From the NCBI GenBank assembly GCA_003641415.1, contig QNAG01000067.1, positions 1-12,297 of the forward strand: 12,297 nucleotides of DNA, given 5' to 3'. Source of the DNA: Candidatus Zixiibacteriota bacterium. Its GTDB lineage: Bacteria; Zixibacteria; MSB-5A5; GN15; FEB-12. Both the position numbers and the translations under genes were made by a program. Below are positions 6,033 through 12,297 of the stretch, piece by piece; within the stretch, counting starts at the first letter, position 1; each line of letters begins with the position of its first letter. The notes beneath the pieces are model-generated. The model saw only the letters and a program-made list of their open reading frames with translations, was not told the origin of the DNA and made no database searches.

Positions 6033-6710
6033 TTACTGTTTGATACCGTCAAACAGAAATGAAATAAGATACTTATCGATATCACGCAGGGAGATTTCCT
6101 CGTTTTGAAATGTACTTCTTACTAATGCGCCTATTATAAGAGAGACCAGGTGTCCGGTCATATTAACCTCAAAATCTCCGCGTATCTCCCCTGTCTCCTC
6201 GCCTCGTCGAATGATCTTTTCAACATAGCCCCGTATATGCCTTTCCAATTCGATTCCGTGCAGCGTAATCGCTGAGTGTTTAAGCGCCTGAGTGGCGAAC
6301 AGATAAAAATTCTCCTCCTCGGGGTAAAGTCGGGAGTTGACTACAAGTGCGTCATAAAGATGTGATAATTTCTGTCTCACGAGTGGGCCTGACTCGGTTC
6401 TTCGTATCTCAACAAACATCTTTTCGAGATAATTATCAAATAGAAGTATGGTAAATTCTAACAAGTGACTCTTTGAGGGAAAATACTGAAAGAAAGACCC
6501 CTTGCTGATACCAACCACTCGACAAAACTGGTCAACTGCAAGGCCGTCATAACCGAACTTTCCAAACAAGTCAATCGCTGTCTGATAGATGCGTTGTTTC
6601 TTGTCTGCCGACAGCCTTCGGAAAGTATCATTTACAACTCCTCGTTGAACCAGTGCAACCACCGCGTTTTCGTTAAGAGCTTGAACCGTTTTGTGGGGTC
6701 GTGTTTTCAT
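6033..6710 (-). CDS. TetR family transcriptional regulator
   Basis: 225 residues. The TetR DNA-binding domain lies at about 33-82: the first helix KQRIYQTAIDLFGKFGYDGL, then the helix-turn-helix VDQFCRVVGISKGSFFQYFP (59-78) and SKSHLLEF, matching the family's T-x(2)-IA-x(2)-AGVSKGxxYxYF-x-SK pattern. The remainder is the helical ligand-binding and dimer domain; the ligand is unknown. An unusual 32-residue stretch precedes the usual start. No better in-frame start was found before the domain, and the ATG at 6710 has only AAGAAG directly against it, so the start is less certain than the identity. The gene diverges from the inositol-phosphate synthase gene, with a palindrome in its leader, so autoregulation is likely. 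Control of the neighbour is possible. Confidence 0.85.
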   Translation of the reverse strand: MKTRPHKTVQALNENAVVALVQRGVVNDTFRRLSADKKQRIYQTAIDLFGKFGYDGLAVDQFCRVVGISKGSFFQYFPSKSHLLEFTILLFDNYLEKMFVEIRRTESGPLVRQKLSHLYDALVVNSRLYPEEENFYLFATQALKHSAITLHGIELERHIRGYVEKIIRRGEETGEIRGDFEVNMTGHLVSLIIGALVRSTFQNEEISLRDIDKYLISFLFDGIKQ

Positions 6711-6725
6711 CTTCTTGTTACATTG

Positions 6726-6739
6726 TGACTAAATAGTCA
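6726..6739. promoter_or_regulatory. Putative TetR operator
   Basis: TGACTAAATAGTCA has perfect 6-bp arms around two bases. It lies 16 bases upstream of the tetR ATG and 14 bases downstream of its -10 box, so a bound dimer would sit across the start of the transcript. It is about 50 bases from the -35 of the divergent gene. Confidence 0.5.
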
Positions 6740-6752
6740 TTATTTATCAACC

Positions 6753-6781
6753 ATAATAATATATTATCGTAAGTCGGGCAA
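6753..6781 (-). promoter_or_regulatory. Putative promoter of the tetR gene
   Basis: On the minus strand TTGCCC (6776-6781) and TATTAT (6753-6758) are 17 bases apart. It is back to back with the promoter at 6789-6817, separated by 7 bases. Confidence 0.45.
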
Positions 6782-6788
6782 ATAAAAT

Positions 6789-6817
6789 TTGACACCCTCT
6801 TCCTTCTCTTCTATATT
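6789..6817 (+). promoter_or_regulatory. Promoter of the inositol-phosphate synthase gene
   Basis: A consensus TTGACA (6789-6794) and TATATT (6812-6817) with a 17-base pyrimidine-rich spacer. Expected start near 6824, giving a leader of about 38 bases with an AGGAAAGGAAAG ribosome binding site before the ATG at 6862. Confidence 0.65.
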
Positions 6818-6861
6818 CGGGTCGCTTGAATAAACTCCGTTTTAGGAAAGGAAAGAAAACG

Positions 6862-8067
6862 ATGGGAAAGATTCGGGTCGCAATTATTGGCGTCGGCAAC
6901 TGTGCTTCATCTCTGGTGCAGGGAGTCGAGTTCTACAAGAAGGCTAAAGAGGATGAACAGGTTCCGGGGTTGATGCATGTCAACCTGGGTGGCTATCACA
7001 TCCGTGACATTGAGTTCGTAGCAGCTATTGACATCGACAAAAATAAGGTAGGTAAAGACCTGGCAGAGGCCATCTATACCAAGCCAAACAACACCTACGT
7101 ATTCGCCAAGGTACCAAAAACCGGTGTAACTGTTAAGCGTGGCATGACCCACGACGGTCTCGGACACTACCTGTCACAGGTCATTGAAAAAGCACCCGGA
7201 GATACGGTTGATATAGTCAAATTGTTAAAAGACACTAAAGCCGATGTTGTAATCAACTATCTGCCAGTTGGCTCTGAGGAAGCTACTAAGTGGTACGTTG
7301 AGCAGATTTTAGATGCAGGATGTGGTATGGTTAACTGCATCCCTGTGTTTATCGCTCGAGAAAAGTACTGGCAGAATCGATTTGAAGAAAGAGGACTGCC
7401 AATCATTGGTGATGATATCAAATCACAGGTTGGCGCCACAATCATGCACAGGGTACTCACGCGGCTGTTTCTGGATCGCGGCGTAAAGCTTGAAAGAACC
7501 AGCCAACTCAATATAGGTGGTAACACCGATTTCCTAAATATGCTGGAACGTTCGCGTCTAGAATCTAAAAAAATCTCCAAAACAAGTGCTGTAACCAGTA
7601 TGCTTGATTACGATATTGGTGAGAGAAACATTCATATTGGTCCGTCCGATTATGTTCCTTGGCTGGATGATAGAAAATGGGCTCATATCCGCATGGAAGG
7701 GACAACCTTTGGTAATGTTCCCCTCAATTGCGAAATGAAGCTGGAGGTCTGGGATAGTCCGAACTCCGCCGGTGTGGTAATCGATGCATTGCGGTGCTGT
7801 AAGCTGGCGCTAGACAACAACCTTTCGGGAGCACTTATTGGACCATCGTCGTACTTTAAAAAATCTCCCCCTGTACAGTATCCGGATGACCAGGCTCGAC
7901 GAATGACAGAGGAGTTCATTGCCAAGTATGGCTGGAAACAAGCTAAACCCAAACAGAAAAAGACTGCCCGCGTAGCAGCTAAAAAGCCTGTTGCTGCAAA
8001 AACGCCAGTTAAAAAGACCAAAGCAGCCACAAAGAATTCCTCGCGACGCATAGTAAGAAAGAAAAAA
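6862..8067 (+). CDS. Inositol-3-phosphate synthase with a histone-H1-like tail
   Basis: Converts glucose-6-phosphate to 1L-myo-inositol-3-phosphate with NAD, the first step towards inositol lipids and solutes. 402 residues from ATG 6862, chosen for its AGGAAAGGAAAG site; a TTG at 6826 in the same frame would fall at the transcript start. The Rossmann segment is VAIIGVGNCASS (6-17). Family motifs follow: INYLPVGSE (131-139), VNCIPVFIA (157-165), GDDIKSQVGAT (183-193) and NIGGNTDFLNM (217-227), with the catalytic-domain lysines downstream. The enzyme fold ends near 358. Residues 359-402 are an added tail rich in Lys, Ala and Pro (KKTARVAAKKPVAAKTPVKK type), like bacterial H1 homologues and not part of known synthases. 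Closest in type to the short archaeal/actinobacterial form. A strong terminator follows, so it is probably monocistronic. The stop codon is 8068-8070. Confidence 0.9.
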
Positions 8068-8100
8068 TAGTTTCTTCGCATCTTTGATATGGTTATTTTG

Positions 8101-8134
8101 CCGGCGATGGACTTGTTCCATCGCCGGTTTTCTC
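8101..8134 (+). terminator. Strong intrinsic terminator after the inositol-phosphate synthase gene
   Basis: A perfect 11-bp GC-rich stem, CCGGCGATGGA/TCCATCGCCGG, with a 5-base loop (CTTGT), followed by TTTTCTCT. It ends about 20 bases before the tmk ATG, so little room is left for a tmk promoter after it. Confidence 0.8.
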
Positions 8135-8154
8135 TAACCTGACGAGAAAAGAGT

Positions 8155-8808
8155 ATGCGCAAGAAAGCGAATCACAAGGGTTTGTTTATTACTTTTGAAG
8201 GTATAGATGGTTGTGGTAAAACAACTCAGGCTATGCTCACCAGCCAGTATCTTTCTGCACGCGGTCACAAAATAAACCTGCTGCGCGAACCGGGTTCAAC
8301 CGAAGTTGCCGAGCGCATCAGGAAAATATTGTTAGCTCCTGAACTTACGCTCGGGAACACTTGCGAGTTATTGCTTTATGAAGCTGCTCGAGCTGAACTT
8401 GTTCAACGAGAGATTGCTCCATTGCTACAGCGGGGGGAAGTTATTCTGTGCGACCGTTTCTATGATAGCACCACTGCTTATCAGGGTTTCGGTCGCAAAC
8501 TGGATGTACGCATGGTCAAGCAATTGCATCGAGTTGCAACAAACAATATTGTCCCCGATCTGACGCTTGTGTTTGATTGTGATCTCGACACGGCCATGTC
8601 TCGCCGCAAGGGGAAGCCCGACCGTTTGGAGTCTCAGTCAAGAGAATTTTTTACCCGCGTCCGTAGTGGCTTTCTCGAAATTGCGCGTAAAGAGCGCCAC
8701 CGCGTGAAAGTTATTGATGCCACACAAGCGGCAGACGACGTTTTTGCCGAAGTAATAAAATTGCTCAAGAGGAAACTCAGGTTATATGAATCCCTCCACG
8801 TTGCCTGA
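8155..8808 (+). CDS. tmk: Thymidylate kinase
   Basis: Phosphorylates dTMP to dTDP with ATP in DNA precursor synthesis. 217 residues, usual length. The P-loop is FEGIDGCGKTT (14-24). REPGST (45-50) stands where most members have REPGGT, a Gly-to-Ser change in the dTMP-binding segment. The DR motif is D100-R101 (ILCDRFYDSTTAYQG), and the LID segment RRKGKPDRLE (150-159) carries the basic residues that close over ATP. The ATG at 8155 is preceded by GAGAAAAGAG. The 3' end overlaps the next gene by 23 bases, so the two are translationally coupled. The terminator just upstream leaves the source of the transcript unclear: read-through or a promoter I cannot see. Confidence 0.95.
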   Translation: MRKKANHKGLFITFEGIDGCGKTTQAMLTSQYLSARGHKINLLREPGSTEVAERIRKILLAPELTLGNTCELLLYEAARAELVQREIAPLLQRGEVILCDRFYDSTTAYQGFGRKLDVRMVKQLHRVATNNIVPDLTLVFDCDLDTAMSRRKGKPDRLESQSREFFTRVRSGFLEIARKERHRVKVIDATQAADDVFAEVIKLLKRKLRLYESLHVA

Positions 8809-10375
8809 TCGACAGGCAATACTACTCTCGTTGGTTCTAATCGTTGGTCTGATTCTGTTGTCTGGCGGAATAAGTGTTTTTGTCCTGTCCGATCCTGCTT
8901 TAGGACAAGCCTATGCACTGATAAGAGCCGCCCAACGGATAGATACTTTCTACTTTGATGAGGTATCGTCAGAACAACTGGTTAGAACCGCCCATCGTGG
9001 GATGTTCGATCTGCTTGACCGCTATTCCGGATATGTCTCGGCAGACGAATTTGACCAACTCAAAGAGGAACTAACCGGAACCTACGCCGGCATCGGTGTT
9101 AGTGTTGTTGAACACGAACTGGGTCTTTTGATAATGTCGGTGCGCGAGGACGGGCCATCCCGAAAAGTCGGCCTGAAAACAGGAAATATTATTATCGCAA
9201 CCGACTCGGTTGAGCTGGCCGGCCTTAGAACTTCAGAATCCACCAGATTGTTACGGGGAAAAGAGGGTACTAACGTACAGATACGTGTCTTTCGACCTGT
9301 GTCAAATGATACAATTGAAGTATACATTACACGAGCGCGTATGTCACTTATCCACGTGCCCTTTGCTGGCTACACACCGGACAGTGCGCTGTATATTCGC
9401 CTTTTGGATTTTGATGCTGGTGCCAGTGAGCAAATAAGAATAGCATTCGATTCGTTATTGGGGTTATCCCCAAATCGACCTTGTGGGATAATCCTTGACT
9501 TGCGAGGAAATCCCGGGGGACTTTTCCAGGAAGCATGGAAAACCGCAAATCTCTTCCTTGAAGAGGGTACCCTTGTAGTTGGCACTGACGCCCGCTCTCA
9601 CTGGAACACTCAGGAAGTTCGCGCCACAGGACCAGACATAACTGAAGGTCTTCCTCTGGCTATCCTTGTAGATCGCGGTTCAGCCTCATCATCGGAAATT
9701 CTGGCTGGAGCATTACAACAGGCCGAACGAGCAGTACTTGTGGGAGACACCACTTTCGGGAAGGGATTAGTGCAAGGATTTGTGTCGTTTCCCGATGGTG
9801 ACGGCCTCCGCCTGACCATCTCACGCTTCTATTTCGATAATGATGTTTACCTCAATGAATTTGACTCTACACTCAACGATACCGGACATGGTCTCGTGCC
9901 CGATTATTTTTTTGAATATATCGATGACAACGAATTTGTTCAAACAATTGAAAATTCACTTTTGTTACAACGGTTTGTAAATCTGCACCAAGACGAAATT
10001 GCTTCGAGTTCAGGGAAAAACATAATGTTATCAGGATGGATAGACAGTCTGGAGTTATTCCTGGATCAAGAAGGATTTATATTTACATCTTTTCGCACCA
10101 GAGAGCTTGAAAGTATCCTTCAGGAGGCATGCCTTGATGATTGTTCAGAAACATCTGAACAAACTATCAGAAAGGCTGTCCGGATGTCAGAAGAAGAAGA
10201 TCGGCGGCAACTACACCAATTTTCTAGTTTTCTCACTATGCGGCTGCAACAGATGGCCTGCAAACAGGCATTTGGGACCTACCGAGCCTATAAAGATATC
10301 ATTATCAGACAGCGACCGGATATTCAGTTTGCATTGGGGCTACTACGGGAAAACAGCTTGAAAACGAGTAAATAA
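8786..10375 (+). CDS. S41 C-terminal processing (tail-specific) protease
   Basis: Membrane-anchored periplasmic Ser/Lys protease that trims exported proteins from their C-termini. 529 residues: an N-terminal membrane helix at about 11-35, a helical cap, a PDZ domain at about 97-180 (GTYAGIGVSV, then the EDGPSRKVGL and GNIIIATD segments), and the S41 core at about 200-375. The catalytic Ser is S301 in GSASSSEILAGAL (298-310) and the Lys is K326 in TFGKGLVQ, with the family spacing of 25 residues; Q330 also fits. The core segment ILDLRGNPGG (236-245) is clear. The last 150 residues are helical and charged, as in the longer forms seen in FCB-group bacteria. It overlaps tmk, with no terminator between, so it is in one transcript with it. 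No clear terminator follows the stop. Confidence 0.93.
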   Translation: MNPSTLPDRQAILLSLVLIVGLILLSGGISVFVLSDPALGQAYALIRAAQRIDTFYFDEVSSEQLVRTAHRGMFDLLDRYSGYVSADEFDQLKEELTGTYAGIGVSVVEHELGLLIMSVREDGPSRKVGLKTGNIIIATDSVELAGLRTSESTRLLRGKEGTNVQIRVFRPVSNDTIEVYITRARMSLIHVPFAGYTPDSALYIRLLDFDAGASEQIRIAFDSLLGLSPNRPCGIILDLRGNPGGLFQEAWKTANLFLEEGTLVVGTDARSHWNTQEVRATGPDITEGLPLAILVDRGSASSSEILAGALQQAERAVLVGDTTFGKGLVQGFVSFPDGDGLRLTISRFYFDNDVYLNEFDSTLNDTGHGLVPDYFFEYIDDNEFVQTIENSLLLQRFVNLHQDEIASSSGKNIMLSGWIDSLELFLDQEGFIFTSFRTRELESILQEACLDDCSETSEQTIRKAVRMSEEEDRRQLHQFSSFLTMRLQQMACKQAFGTYRAYKDIIIRQRPDIQFALGLLRENSLKTSK

Positions 10376-10422
10376 AGACTTTTTAAGCTATATCAGAGAG
10401 AAAAACCTCCCGGTACTTTGCC

Positions 10423-10434
10423 TTGACATGTCAA
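10423..10434. repeat. TTGACATGTCAA palindrome upstream of the helicase promoter
   Basis: A perfect 12-bp palindrome followed by six T. CCTTGACA occurs here (10421-10428) and again at 10443-10450, 22 bases apart, the second being the promoter -35. It may be an operator; as a terminator hairpin it has no proper loop and would be weak. Confidence 0.35.
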
Positions 10435-10444
10435 TTTTTTCCCC

Positions 10445-10473
10445 TTGACAATTATTGATTTAGCAATTATTAT
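10445..10473 (+). promoter_or_regulatory. Promoter of the helicase-typA operon
   Basis: A consensus TTGACA (10445-10450) and TATTAT (10468-10473) with a 17-base spacer. The start would be near 10480, giving a leader of about 45 bases. CAATTATT occurs twice in and around it (10449-10456 and 10465-10472). Confidence 0.6.
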
Positions 10474-10526
10474 AGTAAACTGTAATAAATTTACCTGCAT
10501 AAACATTATTCCTTAGAGAGAATTAC

Positions 10527-11954
10527 TTGAATTTAGACCAACGATTACATGACACTGCTTTAGATAGCCGTAGTAGAAGAAGTGACAAAACAACCAGACG
10601 ATCCAGTAGCGGATTTTATGATCTGGGTATTTGCCCGAGCCTGATGAAGGGAATCAATCAACTTAGGTTTGAGAATCCGACTCCTGTTCAAAAAAATTCG
10701 ATACCGGCAGGCATTCAAGGAAGTGACATTCTCGCCACCGCCCAGACTGGTTCCGGCAAGACTCTGGCATTTGGAATCCCAATGCTGCAGCGTTTGTCGC
10801 AGATGAAAAGAGGCGCCGGACTTGTTGTCGTCCCGACTCGCGAACTGGCAATTCAGGTGGATGAGCAACTTCAAGCTCTCAGTCGCTTAGTACGTTTGCG
10901 TTCGGCGATTTTGATAGGGGGAGCTTCGATGTCTTTGCAGTTGAATGCTCTCAAGAAGAACCCGCGCATAATTATTGCCACTCCCGGAAGACTCATGGAT
11001 CATATTACAAGAAAGAGTGTCAATCTTACTAATACTGAGGTTCTGGTATTAGACGAGGCCGACCGGATGCTCGATATGGGGTTCGCTCCTGACATTAAGA
11101 AAATAATGAAGTCAATTCCTGGTAAACATCAAACGATGCTGTTCTCAGCAACCATGCCGAAAGAAATTGGAGCTATTGCTGAGAAACTTATGGAAAATCC
11201 CATCCGCATTGAAATCAGTCGTTCCGGCGCGACCCCTGCTGAGGTTAGCCATGAAATGTTTGTCATAAATAAGCGAGACAAGAGCCGGCTTTTGGCCGTC
11301 CAGCTTAAACAGTGTTCCGGCCCGGTACTTGTTTTTACGAAAACCAAATGGATGGCTCGCAAATTGACGGCTAAAGTAAACAGTATGGGGTTTGTCGCCG
11401 CCGAAATTCATTCCAATCGAAGCCAGGCACAGAGACGACTCGCCTTGGAAGGATTCAAGCGGGGGAGATTTCAGATTCTCATAGCAACTGATATTGCCGC
11501 CCGTGGAATCGACGTCTCAGGAATTGAGCTGGTGGTTAACTACGATATGCCGGCCAACTCAGAAGATTATGTCCATCGTATCGGCCGCACCGGTCGTGCT
11601 GGGAAAACCGGCCACGCCATTTCTTTTGCTACTAACGATCAAAAGGGATCTATCGGAAGTATCGAAAGATTTATGAAAACCAAATTGGCTATTTCGGCTC
11701 TGCCGACCCTGCCTTCCGAAAAGCTCCTTGAAAGAAAAGCTGATAGTTGGAACTCAAGAAACGAACCTTCAGGAGATGAAAAACCTTCAAGACGAAAAGA
11801 CCCCAAGAAACGCTTTTCCAAGCGTAAGGACTTCAAGAAACGTAGTTCCAGGGAAAGCGCTGTGAAGCATGTTGTGTCAAAACAGAATGGTTTCAAGAGA
11901 AAAGATTCGAATAGACAAAGTGTGTCGTCATACGATTCGAACGGGCGGAATTGA
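10527..11954 (+). CDS. DEAD-box ATP-dependent RNA helicase, RhlE-like
   Basis: Unwinds short RNA duplexes, probably in ribosome assembly or RNA decay. 475 residues. The Q motif spans F30 to Q55 (FENPTPVQ at 48-55). Then motif I AQTGSGKT (72-79), Ia PTRELAIQ (103-110), Ib TPGRLMDH (152-159), II DEAD (176-179), III SAT (207-209), IV VLVFTKTK (267-274), V TDIAARGID (321-329) and VI HRIGRTGR (350-357). The C-terminal tail from about 400 is basic and unstructured, with repeats of RKDxKKRxS at about 423-440, as in RNA-binding tails of RhlE types. The start is a TTG at 10527 with AGAGAG 6 bases before it. The first in-frame ATG codes for Met40, inside the Q-motif region, so the TTG is needed. The typA gene begins 3 bases after the stop. 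Confidence 0.93.
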   Translation: MNLDQRLHDTALDSRSRRSDKTTRRSSSGFYDLGICPSLMKGINQLRFENPTPVQKNSIPAGIQGSDILATAQTGSGKTLAFGIPMLQRLSQMKRGAGLVVVPTRELAIQVDEQLQALSRLVRLRSAILIGGASMSLQLNALKKNPRIIIATPGRLMDHITRKSVNLTNTEVLVLDEADRMLDMGFAPDIKKIMKSIPGKHQTMLFSATMPKEIGAIAEKLMENPIRIEISRSGATPAEVSHEMFVINKRDKSRLLAVQLKQCSGPVLVFTKTKWMARKLTAKVNSMGFVAAEIHSNRSQAQRRLALEGFKRGRFQILIATDIAARGIDVSGIELVVNYDMPANSEDYVHRIGRTGRAGKTGHAISFATNDQKGSIGSIERFMKTKLAISALPTLPSEKLLERKADSWNSRNEPSGDEKPSRRKDPKKRFSKRKDFKKRSSRESAVKHVVSKQNGFKRKDSNRQSVSSYDSNGRN

Positions 11955-11957
11955 CCA

Positions 11958-12297
11958 ATGACTGATATAGCTCGTATCCGAAATCTTGCTATTGTTGCCC
12001 ATATTGATCACGGCAAAACGACACTTATAGATTCTGTGTTCAAAGCAACGCAGACCTTCCGGGACAACCAGGAAGTGGCCGAACGGCTCATGGACAACAA
12101 CGTAATAGAACGTGAACGCGGCATAACTATTCGTTCCAAACACTGCACCGTATCATGGAATGATTATCTGATTAATATTGTAGATACGCCCGGTCACGCT
12201 GATTTCTCCGGCGAAGTTGAACGGGTGCTCTCTATGGTTGACTCGGTTCTGTTGTTAGTCGATGCCAACGAAGGGCCAATGCCTCAGACCCGTTATG
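11958..12297 (+). CDS. typA: TypA/BipA ribosome-associated GTPase, 5' part only
   Basis: Translational GTPase that binds ribosomes and helps assembly and stress or cold growth. The first 113 residues are in the window. G1 is AHIDHGKTT (14-22), the switch I region ERERGITI (51-58) with G2 Thr57, and G3 DTPGH (76-80). The segments ERLMDNN (42-48), INIVDTPGHADFSGEVERVL (72-91) and GPMPQTRY (106-113) are typical of TypA and separate it from EF-G and LepA. The ATG at 11958 follows the helicase stop by 3 bases with no strong ribosome binding site, so translation is probably coupled. The pairing with a DEAD-box helicase suggests a shared cold or ribosome-assembly role (inference). Confidence 0.95.
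   Translation, partial: MTDIARIRNLAIVAHIDHGKTTLIDSVFKATQTFRDNQEVAERLMDNNVIERERGITIRSKHCTVSWNDYLINIVDTPGHADFSGEVERVLSMVDSVLLLVDANEGPMPQTRY

Noticed and set aside
7683..8162. Long minus-strand open frame opposite the inositol-phosphate synthase gene
   Set aside because: Explained as antisense of the Lys/Ala-rich tail (Lys codons read as Phe/Leu); no ribosome binding site.
1..12297. CRISPR array, tRNA or rRNA genes
   Set aside because: No regularly spaced direct repeats, no tRNA-like arms with TTC-type loops and no rRNA signature segments were seen.

Overview
The window looks like ordinary chromosomal DNA from a Gram-negative bacterium, with a small scarred accessory stretch in the middle. Exported proteins with signal peptides or membrane anchors, a tail-specific protease with a long helical C-terminus, a DUF4139 protein and a myo-inositol-phosphate synthase next to tmk would fit a deep-branching FCB-type lineage (Zixibacteria- or Gemmatimonadota-like). 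That placement is an inference and is weak, because no rRNA or ribosomal protein gene is present. The standard code is used, with TGA as a stop.

Left part (1-3930): on the minus strand, an exported DUF4139 protein and, upstream of it, a stand-alone squalene/phytoene-synthase-type enzyme. After an AT-rich gap of about 400 bases comes a plus-strand, membrane-anchored NodB-like (polysaccharide deacetylase fold) protein.

Middle part (3931-6032), the accessory stretch: it holds a dead IS3-family orfA remnant, a 71-residue two-helix membrane protein, a MarR regulator, an internally deleted IS4-family transposase and an AT-rich lipoprotein-like gene. The best regulatory signal in the window is here. 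A perfect 19-bp inverted repeat precedes the small membrane protein gene, and a near-copy (15 of 19) covers the -10 and spacer of the marR promoter. This suggests one MarR dimer controlling both genes. The IS4 remnant is preceded by a long inverted repeat that buries its ribosome binding site.

Right part (6033-12297), housekeeping: a TetR regulator with a palindromic operator diverges from an inositol-3-phosphate synthase gene. That synthase carries a histone-H1-like Lys/Ala tail. A strong terminator follows, then tmk and an overlapping S41 C-terminal processing protease. A separate promoter then drives an RhlE-like DEAD-box helicase (TTG start) followed 3 bases later by typA/bipA, which runs off the window.

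I did not find a clearly new multi-gene system. The MarR/two-operator/small-membrane-protein unit and the H1-like tail on the inositol-phosphate synthase are the items most worth checking.
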